Origin: Hydrogenispora ethanolica
GTDB taxonomy: Bacteria > Bacillota > UBA4882 > UBA8346
Length of the DNA: 64,000 bases
Direction: 5' to 3'
NCBI RefSeq assembly: GCF_004340685.1
Contig: NZ_SLUN01000009.1
Span: 88,479-152,478 of the forward strand
Position numbers and translations under genes: made by a program
Part shown: positions 36,026 through 44,180 of the stretch, in pieces
How the letters are laid out: the number at the start of each line of letters is the position of its first letter
How positions within the stretch are numbered: position 1 is the stretch's first letter
Notes under the pieces: generated by a model
Seen by the model: only the letters and a program-made list of their open reading frames with translations
Databases searched by the model: none
Told to the model about the DNA's origin: nothing

Positions 36026-36916
36026 TTGAACTTGAACAAACAACTGGCTGCCGCAGACGGCAATATGGTACTCGAAGGAGCACGGGCCCGGCAAAGTAAA
36101 GCTTTTTTTCAAAAACTGCTGATCTATGCTTTGCTGCTATGCGGAACCATCATCATGATTCTGCCGTTTTTGTGGATGATTTCCGCATCGTTGAAACCGA
36201 ATAATGATGTCTTCGAATTTCCGATCCGCTGGATTCCGAAAGTGATTCAGTGGGATAATTATGTGGATATTTGGAAAAAGATTGATTTTCTGCTGTACTA
36301 TAAAAACACTATCTGGCTGACGCTGGTGGTCATGTTCAATTCGCTGGTGACCAGCAGTCTGGCGGCCTATGCCTTCGCCAAGATACCCTTCCCGGAACGC
36401 AAGGCGCTGTTCCTGCTCTATGTGATGACCATGGCCGTCCCGTTCCAGGTGATTATGATCCCGCAGTTCGTCATCTTGAAAAATCTCGGCTTGAATGACA
36501 CGCTCTGGTCCCTGGTGCTGCTGCAATCCTTCTCTCCGCTGGGCGTCTTTCTGATCCGCCAGGCCTTCATGGGGATTCCCAATGAACTGTCGGAGTCGGC
36601 CCGGATCGACGGTCTGAGCGAATTCGGAATCTACAGCCGGATCATGTTGCCCCTCAGCAAGCCGGCCTTATCCACCTTTGCCATCTTTCAGTTCGTTTTC
36701 GTCTGGAATGATTTTCTGGGGCCGCTGATTTACCTGACTTCCGACCGGAACAAAACGATCCAGCTGGGGATCCGCAAGTTCATCACCCAGTACGGGGTGG
36801 AATACGGTTTGGTGATGGCTGCCTCGGTTTGCGCGCTGCTGCCGGTCATCGTTATGTACGTGATATTCCAGAAATCCTTCATTCAAGGCATCGCCACCAC
36901 CGGCCTGAAGGGATGA
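36026..36916 (+). CDS. Sugar ABC transporter permease (MalG/UgpE family)
   Basis: A 296-residue protein with six transmembrane helices and the EAA loop ESARIDGLSEFGIYSRIMLPLSKP. The first helix is LLIYALLLCGTIIMILPFLWMI, followed by SASLKPNNDVF, typical of MalG-like permeases. TTG 36026 is preferred, with AAGGAG four bases upstream, and TTG 36032 is also possible. The longer frame from 35903 overlaps the previous gene and lacks a site. Confidence 0.92.
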   Translation: MNLNKQLAAADGNMVLEGARARQSKAFFQKLLIYALLLCGTIIMILPFLWMISASLKPNNDVFEFPIRWIPKVIQWDNYVDIWKKIDFLLYYKNTIWLTLVVMFNSLVTSSLAAYAFAKIPFPERKALFLLYVMTMAVPFQVIMIPQFVILKNLGLNDTLWSLVLLQSFSPLGVFLIRQAFMGIPNELSESARIDGLSEFGIYSRIMLPLSKPALSTFAIFQFVFVWNDFLGPLIYLTSDRNKTIQLGIRKFITQYGVEYGLVMAASVCALLPVIVMYVIFQKSFIQGIATTGLKG

Positions 36917-36946
36917 CCGGGGAGACTTGCGAGGGAGAGTGAAATC

Positions 36947-38833
36947 ATGCGTATGGCTGAATTGCAAGCGGCGTTGCAGGCCGGAATGGCGGACCGGCCC
37001 CATGATCAAGGTTTATTCGCGGAGGCGAGAGAACGGGACCGCTGGCAGCGGATCGCCACCGCCCCCGAATACCGGGCCATGTGGCAGGAGGTCTGCGATG
37101 GCGCGGCCCGTTACCGGGAGCGTCCCATCAAGGTACTGCCGTATTCGCTGTTCCGGCTCTTCCGGGAGAGCGGTTCGCGCGTCGAATACGAGACCGAGTA
37201 CTTTGAGCACCGCGACCGGTTGAACCTTTTTGCTTTGCGTACCTTGGCGGAAGATGCGGATGAGGACCGGCGGGCCTTGGAGGACACGATCTGGGCCATC
37301 TGCGACGAATACACCTGGTGTCTCCCGGCCCATCTGGGAGAGAGTCCAGCGGCCGGCACCGGGCAGGGGCTGGTCCGGCACGAAGCCGGGATTCTCAGGG
37401 AGACGCTCCGGCCCCAGGAACGGATGCTGGATCTCTTCGCCGCCGAGACCGCCTTCACGTTGGCCGAGATCGTCAGCCTGCTGGCGGAGCGGCTGGCGCC
37501 GGCAGTGGTCCTCCGGGCGCGTTCCGCCATCTTGCAGCGGGTCATCGAACCCTATGGGGGAGGGCTGGCCCCGGCCGCCTGGTGGGAGACGACCCGGATG
37601 AATTGGGCCGCGGTCTGCGCCGGCTCGATCGGCGCCGCCGCGCTGTACCTGATCGAGGACCCGGCCATTCTGGCCCCGTTATTGCAGCGGGTCCTGGCGA
37701 CGCTGGACTGCTATTTGGACGGCTTCGGCAGGGACGGCGCCAGTACCGAAGGGATCGGCTACTGGAGCTACGGCTTCGGCTTTTATACCTACTTCGCGGC
37801 GCTCCTGAAGCAGCGGACCGCCGGCCGGATCGATCTCCTCCGGGATGAGCGGGTGAAGCCGATTGCCCTGTTTCAACAGCAATGCTATCTGACCGGGAAT
37901 GCGGTGGTCAGCTTCTCCGACACCAACTTGACCCAGCGCTATCTGCCCGGACTGGGCCATTATCTGCAAAAGATCTTCCCCGAAGTGCTGCTGCCGGAAC
38001 CGGAGTTTCAGGCCCGGCTGAGCGATGATTATTCGGCCCACCGCTGGGCCCATGCGGTGCGCAATTTGGTTTGGCACAATCCCGAGGCGGTTTATGGCCT
38101 CACGCCTACCCATACCGTATACTTGCCGGACGCCGCCTGGTTCATCGCCAAGCAGGCCACGGCGGCCGGGACGTTCTGCTTCGCCGCCAAGGGAGGCCAT
38201 AATGACGAGCCTCACAACCATAACGACCTCGGGAGTTTCCTGCTGCATGTCAACGGCGACGACCTGCTGGCGGATCCGGGCAGCGGCCAGTATACCCGAC
38301 AGTATTTCGGGGCGGAGCGCTACGATTATGTATGCACCAGTTCGCGGGGGCATTCGGTGCCGATCATCGACGGGCAGCTCCAAAAGCCGGGCCGGGAGCA
38401 CGCCGCCCGGATCGTCGGGGTCCAAACCGGGCCGGACCGCGATATGCTGCGGATGGAGCTGGCTCCGGCCTATGGAAACGCCAGTCTACGCTCGTTACTC
38501 CGCCAGTTTACTTTCGAGAAGCACCCGGAGCTCCGCTTGATCCTCCGGGACGAATTCGTCCTGGAGCAACCCCCGGCCGCCATCGTCGAACGGCTGGTCA
38601 GCCTCCTCGAACCGAGGCTGCGCGGCGCCGGAATCATCGAGCTTGAGGGCCTCCGCAGCCGCGCCCTCATCCGCTACGATCCCCAAACGATGCAGCCGGC
38701 GGTCCGGTGGGAACAGTTCATCGCGCATTCGTCCGAGACCAGGACCGTCTATCTGATCGATTTTGCGTTGGCCCCCAGCCAGGCCCGGGTCGTGGCGGAG
38801 CTGGAGATCCGGTTGGCAGGAGAGCGCCGGTGA
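36947..38833 (+). CDS. Heparinase II/III-like polysaccharide lyase
   Basis: A 628-residue protein without a visible signal peptide, so probably cytoplasmic and acting on imported oligosaccharides. The N-terminal alpha/alpha toroid (about 1-380) leads to the heparinase II/III beta-sandwich. The latter starts with FCFAAKGGHNDEPHNHNDLGSFLLHVNGDDLLADPG (catalytic-site histidine/asparagine motif), then YDYVCTSSRGHSVPIIDG. Such lyases cleave uronic-acid glycosidic bonds by beta-elimination, leaving unsaturated uronyl ends. GH88 downstream would remove these. Exact polymer (heparin-like, alginate-like or other) cannot be told. Confidence 0.85.
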   Translation: MRMAELQAALQAGMADRPHDQGLFAEARERDRWQRIATAPEYRAMWQEVCDGAARYRERPIKVLPYSLFRLFRESGSRVEYETEYFEHRDRLNLFALRTLAEDADEDRRALEDTIWAICDEYTWCLPAHLGESPAAGTGQGLVRHEAGILRETLRPQERMLDLFAAETAFTLAEIVSLLAERLAPAVVLRARSAILQRVIEPYGGGLAPAAWWETTRMNWAAVCAGSIGAAALYLIEDPAILAPLLQRVLATLDCYLDGFGRDGASTEGIGYWSYGFGFYTYFAALLKQRTAGRIDLLRDERVKPIALFQQQCYLTGNAVVSFSDTNLTQRYLPGLGHYLQKIFPEVLLPEPEFQARLSDDYSAHRWAHAVRNLVWHNPEAVYGLTPTHTVYLPDAAWFIAKQATAAGTFCFAAKGGHNDEPHNHNDLGSFLLHVNGDDLLADPGSGQYTRQYFGAERYDYVCTSSRGHSVPIIDGQLQKPGREHAARIVGVQTGPDRDMLRMELAPAYGNASLRSLLRQFTFEKHPELRLILRDEFVLEQPPAAIVERLVSLLEPRLRGAGIIELEGLRSRALIRYDPQTMQPAVRWEQFIAHSSETRTVYLIDFALAPSQARVVAELEIRLAGERR

Positions 38834-39067
38834 AACGGTCCAGCGGCACCGAGCCATTTTCGGGACATTTTTTACGGTATGAAAGAAGTAACATTTTGGA
38901 TCGAGTTTTGAAACTTTGTTAACGAAAAAGGAAAAACGGCTCGAACGGAAAACTACTAAAGGATGTTTTGCGCCTCGTTCGGGGTTCGGTCATCTTCCAA
39001 ACGGTTTTGCAGCGCAAAAACGCGCCAAGTTTCAGAACGGAACAAAATGTTGCAGAGGGTGGTAGTT

Positions 39068-40048
39068 TTGTCAAACGGATCGATCAAGATTTTTGCCGGG
39101 AGCACCGGTAAGGTTTTCGCGGAGCGGATGTGCAAATACCTCGGGATTGAGTTGGGCCGGGCGGATGTGATGCGGTTTTCTGACGGCAACATCTTCGTCC
39201 GGGCCGGCGAGACGGTGCGCGATAAAGACGTGTACCTGGTGCAGCCCATCGGAATGCATCCCAACGACGAGTTCGTGGAGATCCTTTTTTGGATGGACGC
39301 CTTCAAACGGGCCAGCGCCGACTCGGTGACCGCGATCATGCCGTATTTCAGTTACGCCAAGGGGGACAAAAAGGACGAACCCCGCGTTTCGATCCGCGCC
39401 CGGGTCTGTGCCGAATCCATCGAATTGGCCGGAGCGGACCGGGTGGTGACGATGGATCTGCACAGCCCGCAGATTCAGGGCTTTTTCAAGAAACCGGTGG
39501 ATCATCTGTTTGCCATGCCCGTATTGTGCGAGTACATTCGAACCCTGTCCCTGGACAATCTGGTGGTCGTCTCGCCGGATGCAGGCTTCGCCAAGCAGGC
39601 GCATAAGTTCGCCGCGGAACTGGGCGCCTCGGTGGCCATCGGCGATAAGACCCGCAGCGGCCACGATGAGCGGGCGAAGGTCTTGGAGCTGATCGGCGAC
39701 GTTCAGGGCAAAAACGCGCTGATCGTGGATGATTTCAGCATCTCGGCCGGGACCTTGGTCGATCTGGTCCGGGTCCTGAAGGAACGCGGCGCCCAGCGGA
39801 TCGACGCCTGCCTGACCCATCTGATGCTGACCGAGGAAGGAGTGCGCCGGTTGGAGGAGAGCCCCATTGAGCGGGTGATCGGCACCGATTCGGTGGACAA
39901 CCCGTACCTGGCTCATTCCACCAAGATTAAGCTGGTCTCGGTGGCGCCCCTCTTCGCCGAGGCGATTCAATGCATTCATTCCCGGGAATCGATGAGCCCG
40001 CTGTTTACGAAAGTCCCGGATAAGGTGTTTCAAAGTTCCGTATTGTAG
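39068..40048 (+). CDS. Ribose-phosphate pyrophosphokinase-like protein (divergent PRPP synthetase)
   Basis: A 326-residue protein matching PRPP synthetase throughout: KIFAGSTGKVFAERMCKYLGIELGRADVMRFSDG, then MDLHSPQIQGFFKKPVDHL (metal/ribose-5-P site). The PRPP loop is VDDFSISAGTL, in place of the usual VDDxxxTAGT. It makes PRPP from ribose-5-P and ATP if active. Its position between a polysaccharide lyase and GH88 is unusual, and housekeeping prs is normally elsewhere. TTG 39068 is preferred because GAGGGTGG lies about six bases upstream. ATG 39047 or the frame from 38963 would add residues not found in the family. Confidence 0.85.
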   Translation: MSNGSIKIFAGSTGKVFAERMCKYLGIELGRADVMRFSDGNIFVRAGETVRDKDVYLVQPIGMHPNDEFVEILFWMDAFKRASADSVTAIMPYFSYAKGDKKDEPRVSIRARVCAESIELAGADRVVTMDLHSPQIQGFFKKPVDHLFAMPVLCEYIRTLSLDNLVVVSPDAGFAKQAHKFAAELGASVAIGDKTRSGHDERAKVLELIGDVQGKNALIVDDFSISAGTLVDLVRVLKERGAQRIDACLTHLMLTEEGVRRLEESPIERVIGTDSVDNPYLAHSTKIKLVSVAPLFAEAIQCIHSRESMSPLFTKVPDKVFQSSVL

Positions 40049-40078
40049 GTCTCATTTTCAAGCCAATGGAGGATGTTC

Positions 40079-41266
40079 ATGAAACAGGTGCATGATGAAG
40101 GAATCCGCCAGTTCGCCAAATACTCGCGGCGGCCCGCTTTCGGCCGCGCCGAGTGTGAACGGGCGGTGGGCTTTGTCCTGGAGAAGATCGAACAGAACCT
40201 GGCCGAATTCAGCGCAGGCTTTCCGGCCCCGGCCAGCAAAAACCATGTCTACCCGGTCATCGACAATGTCGAATGGACTTCTTCTTTCTGGACCGGCATG
40301 CTCTGGCTGGCCTATGAGCTGACCGGAGCGGAGTCATACCGCCGCGCCGCCGAGGCGCAGCTGCCGAGCTATCAACGGCGGATCGCCGAGCGCAGCCATA
40401 CCGACACCCATGATCTGGGTTTTCTCTATACGTTGTCGGCGGTGGCCGAGTACCGCAACACCGCCAATCCGGTCGCGCGGCAGCTGGCGCTCGATGCCGC
40501 GGCAATGCTGACCGAGCGTTTCTTCGAAAAAGCCGGCATCATCCAGGCCTGGGGCGATCTGAACGACCCGGAGCAACGCGGCCGGATGATCATCGACTGC
40601 TGCATGAACCTGCCCCTGCTCTACTGGGCCGCCCGGGAGTCCGGCCGGGAGGAGTACCGGACGATGGCCCTCAGCCATGCCCGGCAGGCCGCCCGCTACC
40701 TGGTGCGCGAGGACGCCTCCACCTATCACACCTTCTATATGGATGTGGAAAGCGGTGCGCCGCGTTTCGGAAAAACCGCCCAAGGATACTCCGACAATTC
40801 CTGCTGGGCGCGGGGGCAGGCCTGGGCCATCTACGGCTTCGCCTTGAGCTACCGTTACACCCGGGAGAGCGAGTTTCCTGAACTGAACCAGAAGCTCGCC
40901 AATTACTTCCTGAACCGCTTGCCCGAGGATGACGTCTGTTACTGGGATCTCTGCTTCACTGCGGGCGACGAGGAGCGGGACAGCTCGGCGGCGGCCATCG
41001 CCGCCTGCGGACTGCTGGAGTTGGCCAAAGAATTGCCGTTGACCAACGAATACCGCATCTGCTACGAAAACGCGGCCTTGGCGATGATCCGTTCCTTGAC
41101 CGAATCCTACACCACCGCCGGATTGGCCCGTTCCAACGGGATCCTGCGCCATGCCGTCTACTCCAAGCCGGCGGGCGAAGGGGTCGACGAATGCAATATC
41201 TGGGGCGACTATTTTTACCTGGAGGCCCTGGTGCGCTTGTTGAGGGATTGGAGGCTATACTGGTGA
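40079..41266 (+). CDS. Unsaturated glucuronyl hydrolase (GH88 family)
   Basis: A 395-residue alpha/alpha-barrel enzyme that removes unsaturated glucuronyl or galacturonyl residues left by lyases. HTDTHDLGFLY contains Asp112 and IIDCCMNLPLLYWA contains Asp173. Their 61-residue spacing equals that of the two catalytic aspartates (88 and 149) of the Bacillus UGL enzyme. No signal peptide is seen, so it acts in the cytoplasm. ATG 40079 has TGGAGG six bases upstream. It is followed by an overlapping DUF2264 gene, and the lyase at 36947 should supply its substrate. Confidence 0.92.
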   Translation: MKQVHDEGIRQFAKYSRRPAFGRAECERAVGFVLEKIEQNLAEFSAGFPAPASKNHVYPVIDNVEWTSSFWTGMLWLAYELTGAESYRRAAEAQLPSYQRRIAERSHTDTHDLGFLYTLSAVAEYRNTANPVARQLALDAAAMLTERFFEKAGIIQAWGDLNDPEQRGRMIIDCCMNLPLLYWAARESGREEYRTMALSHARQAARYLVREDASTYHTFYMDVESGAPRFGKTAQGYSDNSCWARGQAWAIYGFALSYRYTRESEFPELNQKLANYFLNRLPEDDVCYWDLCFTAGDEERDSSAAAIAACGLLELAKELPLTNEYRICYENAALAMIRSLTESYTTAGLARSNGILRHAVYSKPAGEGVDECNIWGDYFYLEALVRLLRDWRLYW

Positions 41267-42435
41267 GCGGGAAGGGAGCCGCGCCGGAGCGGGCTGAGGA
41301 GCGGCGCTACTGGGCCGGAATGCTGACCCGCATCGCCCGGCCGGTGCTGGAAGCGTTCGCCGCCGGGGAGGCCAAGGCGCGGATGCCCGTGGGCGGCCGC
41401 GGTGAACGGGAAGACCGCCGGGCCTTCACCCATCTGGAGGCGCTCGGCCGGACACTGGTGGGGCTGGCGCCCTGGCTGGAGAGCCCCCGGCTCGATCGGG
41501 ACGAAGCACGGCTCCAGGAGGAATTCCGGGTGCTGGCCCGGACCGCCGTGGCCGCGGCGACCGATCCGGCCTCGCCGGACTTCGTCAATTTCAGCTATGA
41601 ATATCAGCCCATCGTGGACGCGGCTTTTCTGGCTCATGCCTTGCTCCGTTCCGGGCATCAGCTCCGGGAGCGGCTGGAAGAGCCGGTCCGCCGCAACCTG
41701 GCGGAATGCTTGCGGGCGACCCGCAGCCGCAAGCCATTCGCCTGCAACTGGCTGCTTTTCGGGGCGATGATCGAGGCGGCCCTCTGCCAATTGGGCGAGG
41801 ACTGGGACCGGATGCGGGTGGACTATGCCATCCGCCAGCACGAACAGTGGTATCTCGGGGACGGGGTCTACGGCGACGGGCCGGAGTTTCATTGGGACTA
41901 CTACAACAGCTTCGTGATCCAGCCGATGCTGGTCGATCTGTTGGCCGCGCTCGGGCCGGAGTATCCGGACTGGGTCGCGCTACAGCCGGCGGTGGACCGG
42001 CGGGCGGTCCGCTATGCGGCCATTCTGGAACGGCTGATCGCGCCCGATGGCAGCTTTCCGCCGGTCGGCCGTTCGTTGGCTTACCGCTCGGGCGCCTTTC
42101 AGCTCCTGGCCCAACTGGCGCTCCAGCAAAATCTGCCGCCGGAGCTCCAGCCGGCGCAGGTCCGTTCGGCCCTGACCGCGGTGATCCGGCGGACGCTGGA
42201 GGCCCCCGGCACTTTCGACGATGCGGGCTGGCTGCGGATCGGCCTCTGCGGCGATCAGAACGGCCTCGGCGAACCCTACATCTCCACCGGCAGCCTTTAC
42301 CTCTGCACCACGGCCTTCCTCCCGCTCGGCCTGGCGCCGGACGATCCCTTCTGGACCGATGCGCCGCGCGACTGGACCGCCAAACGGATCTGGTCGGGGC
42401 TGGACAGCCCGTGCGACCACGCGCTGGCGGAGTGA
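41263..42435 (+). CDS. DUF2264 family protein (GH154-like putative glycosidase)
   Basis: A 390-residue protein. RRYWAGMLTRIARPVLEAFAAGE, FVNFSYEYQPIVDAAFLAHALLRS, NWLLFGAMIEAALC, YGDGPEFHWDYYNSFVIQPMLVDLL and PVGRSLAYRSGAFQLLAQLAL fit DUF2264, an alpha/alpha-toroid family that I recall being linked to beta-glucuronidase activity (GH154). In this locus it probably trims uronic-acid oligosaccharides. GTG 41263 overlaps the GH88 stop by four bases and has TTGGAGG eight bases upstream. A terminator ends the operon. Confidence 0.85.
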   Translation: MSGKGAAPERAEERRYWAGMLTRIARPVLEAFAAGEAKARMPVGGRGEREDRRAFTHLEALGRTLVGLAPWLESPRLDRDEARLQEEFRVLARTAVAAATDPASPDFVNFSYEYQPIVDAAFLAHALLRSGHQLRERLEEPVRRNLAECLRATRSRKPFACNWLLFGAMIEAALCQLGEDWDRMRVDYAIRQHEQWYLGDGVYGDGPEFHWDYYNSFVIQPMLVDLLAALGPEYPDWVALQPAVDRRAVRYAAILERLIAPDGSFPPVGRSLAYRSGAFQLLAQLALQQNLPPELQPAQVRSALTAVIRRTLEAPGTFDDAGWLRIGLCGDQNGLGEPYISTGSLYLCTTAFLPLGLAPDDPFWTDAPRDWTAKRIWSGLDSPCDHALAE

Positions 42436-42474
42436 GCGGTGAAAATAAAGCGATAGCGAAATAGTTTGCGAAGG

Positions 42475-42513
42475 AGCCCTGGGCGTTCGTTACGGAACGA
42501 AACGGGGCTTTTT
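42475..42513 (+). terminator. Terminator of the glycan-degradation operon
   Basis: AGCCC (42475-42479) and GGGCT (42505-42509) enclose a TTCGTT/AACGAA stem, and five T follow. Confidence 0.8.
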
Positions 42514-42542
42514 CATTGATGAGACGGCTCGTTTCAGCGCTT

Positions 42543-42920
42543 GAGCCGGTGCTTGATTCATAAAAGGAAGAGGCGGATTCGCTAACGCTCCTGCGGCGAG
42601 GGTTGCCGGAGGAGCGTGATTCACAGAAGCAACTGCTTGATTCACAAAAGGTAAATCTTTATCCACAAAAGCAAGATCATGATTCACAAAAGATCCTGTG
42701 GCGATGACCGCCGCAGAATCTTTATTCACAAAAGCAACTGCTTGATTCACAAAAGATAGATATTTATCCACAAAAGCAAGATCATGATTCACAAAAGCAA
42801 CTGCTTTGGTTACTGAAGCAACTGCTTTGGTTACTGAAGCAACTGCTTGATTCATCGAAGCAAAATCCTGATTCATAAAAGCAAGATCCGGACTCACCCA
42901 AGCTCCTGCGGCGGTTACCG
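42543..42920. repeat. 21-bp-period tandem array B (18 units)
   Basis: Eighteen units of exactly 21 bases can be aligned without gaps. The shared core is GCTTGATTCACAA preceded by AAGCAACT. Several units are identical (for example two adjacent copies with TTGGTTACTG), and blocks of five units repeat with a 105-base offset. The minus strand carries a 135-codon frame through the whole array from GTG 42897, with AGGAG five bases upstream, encoding heptads such as FVNQAVA and SVTKAVA. Its stop lies inside the terminator. Whether it is translated is unknown. The gap 42436-43103 holds no other gene I can support. Confidence 0.9.
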
Positions 42921-43103
42921 CCGTTCGAACCTTATCTCCAAAATGCGGATGTCAGGCGACCCGGCGACCATCCCGAATCGGGGAAAACAGGCCGCGAGCC
43001 AGCGGGGTGTTGTTGCCACATCTCAAGGAGTTGAATCCCGGTTTCAACGGAGGGCGCGGATTTCCCCCTTTTTTTGAATATTCCAGGCGAAAGTAAGTCC
43101 CGC

Positions 43104-43904
43104 TCACTCCACCCGGAGCTGCCGCGAAAAATTCACCTTATCCTTGTTTGAAAACAGTTCCACCCGGAACCGGCACTTGTCGCTCCTTGCCACGGAGCTG
43201 GTGTACTCAAAAGCGATCCCGCTGTCGAGGTAGGCGAGGCGGTGGATATTGAAGGCGGGCGCTTGCGCCTTGCAACGCAGGAGTTGCGCGGCTTCTTTGG
43301 TTAACTTGACGGCCTCGTAGGTTTCGACCGCCCGGTACAGATTCAGGTGGTAGCTGCTCCGCAGCAGCGCGTAGAGCGAATGAACGCCGAGGTCTTCGTT
43401 GAAAATGGTGGGACAGAGCTGGAGCGGCAGATAGGTGGTCTCCAACAGCAGCGGCTCCTCATCGGCCAGGCGTAAGCGGGTCAGCTTGAATACCTCGCCG
43501 TTTTCCGGCAGGCCCAATGCATCGGCAATCGCGGCGCCGGGTAGCATGACCGCTTTTTCCAGGATCACCGAACGCGGATTTCGCCCGCTGGCGAGCATGT
43601 CCTCGCTGAAGCTATAGAGATGATTGATATTGCGGTTCAGTTTCTCGCTGGCGACAAAGGTTCCCTTGCCTCTCCTCCGGAGCAGCAGCCCTTCCTCGGT
43701 CAGCTGATTGAGCGCCTGCCGGACGGTGGAACGGCTCACGCGATACTCCGCGCACAGCTGGTTTTCGGAAGGAATGAGATCGCCGGGCTTCAGAATCCCG
43801 GAATGAATCTGCCGTTTGAGCAGGAGAATTAATTGCGAGTAGAGCGGAGTGTCATTCTCCTCCGATAAGCCGCCGTGAAACTGCCGCCCGTCATCATTAG
43901 CCAT
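43104..43904 (-). CDS. GntR-family regulator with UTRA domain (HutC subfamily)
   Basis: A 266-residue repressor. The N-terminal winged helix-turn-helix has PLYSQLILLLKRQIHSGILKPGDLIPSENQLCAEYRVSRSTVRQALNQL and the wing LLLRRRGKGTFVA. The C-terminal UTRA domain binds a small effector, often a phosphorylated sugar. ATG 43904 has GGGAAGGTG eight bases upstream. The longer frame to 44138 covers its own promoter and is unlikely. It is divergent from deoC, with the palindrome TGTAT-S-ATACA beside both promoters, so it probably regulates both. Confidence 0.92.
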   Translation of the reverse strand: MANDDGRQFHGGLSEENDTPLYSQLILLLKRQIHSGILKPGDLIPSENQLCAEYRVSRSTVRQALNQLTEEGLLLRRRGKGTFVASEKLNRNINHLYSFSEDMLASGRNPRSVILEKAVMLPGAAIADALGLPENGEVFKLTRLRLADEEPLLLETTYLPLQLCPTIFNEDLGVHSLYALLRSSYHLNLYRAVETYEAVKLTKEAAQLLRCKAQAPAFNIHRLAYLDSGIAFEYTSSVARSDKCRFRVELFSNKDKVNFSRQLRVE

Positions 43905-43946
43905 GAAAAAGGCACCTTCCCGTCCAAAAAGTCGGATCCCCAGCTC

Positions 43947-43975
43947 ATTATAACAGTTTGGCGCGGGCGGATCAA
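43947..43975 (-). promoter_or_regulatory. Sigma-A promoter of gntR
   Basis: On the minus strand TTGATC (43970-43975) and TATAAT (43947-43952) are 17 bases apart. Confidence 0.82.
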
Positions 43976-43981
43976 CAAACT

Positions 43982-43992
43982 TGTATGATACA
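43982..43992. promoter_or_regulatory. Putative GntR operator 1 (TGTATGATACA)
   Basis: An 11-base palindrome just upstream of the gntR -35 box. It matches operator 2 except for the central base. Confidence 0.7.
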
Positions 43993-44086
43993 TCCGAATC
44001 CATAAAATAAAATTGATCGCCCGCTAAATTCGCGGTCCTACAAGCAATGAATGTCATTATTGACGATAATTTAGGCTTTTTCAGAG

Positions 44087-44116
44087 TTGACGACGGCAGT
44101 TTTTTTGGAGTATACT
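44087..44116 (+). promoter_or_regulatory. Sigma-A promoter of deoC
   Basis: TTGACG (44087-44092) and TATACT (44111-44116) are 18 bases apart, about 65 bases before the deoC start. Confidence 0.8.
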
Positions 44117-44126
44117 TCCAATGAGT

Positions 44127-44137
44127 TGTATCATACA
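44127..44137. promoter_or_regulatory. Putative GntR operator 2 (TGTATCATACA)
   Basis: An 11-base palindrome lying just after the predicted transcription start of deoC, where a bound repressor would block initiation. A further GATAC half-site follows at about 44141-44145. Confidence 0.75.
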
Positions 44138-44180
44138 TTTGATACTTTTATCAAAATTCATTAAAAGGGAGGAGCTTCAA

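Noticed and set aside
42490..42897. Minus-strand frame through array B as a confirmed protein gene
   Set aside because: It has a plausible start, but a 21-bp repeat keeps frames open automatically and the stop lies in a terminator. Reported as part of the array, not as a CDS.
43030..43048. CRISPR-like palindrome GTTGAATCCCGGTTTCAAC
   Set aside because: Only one copy, no spacers and no cas genes in the window.
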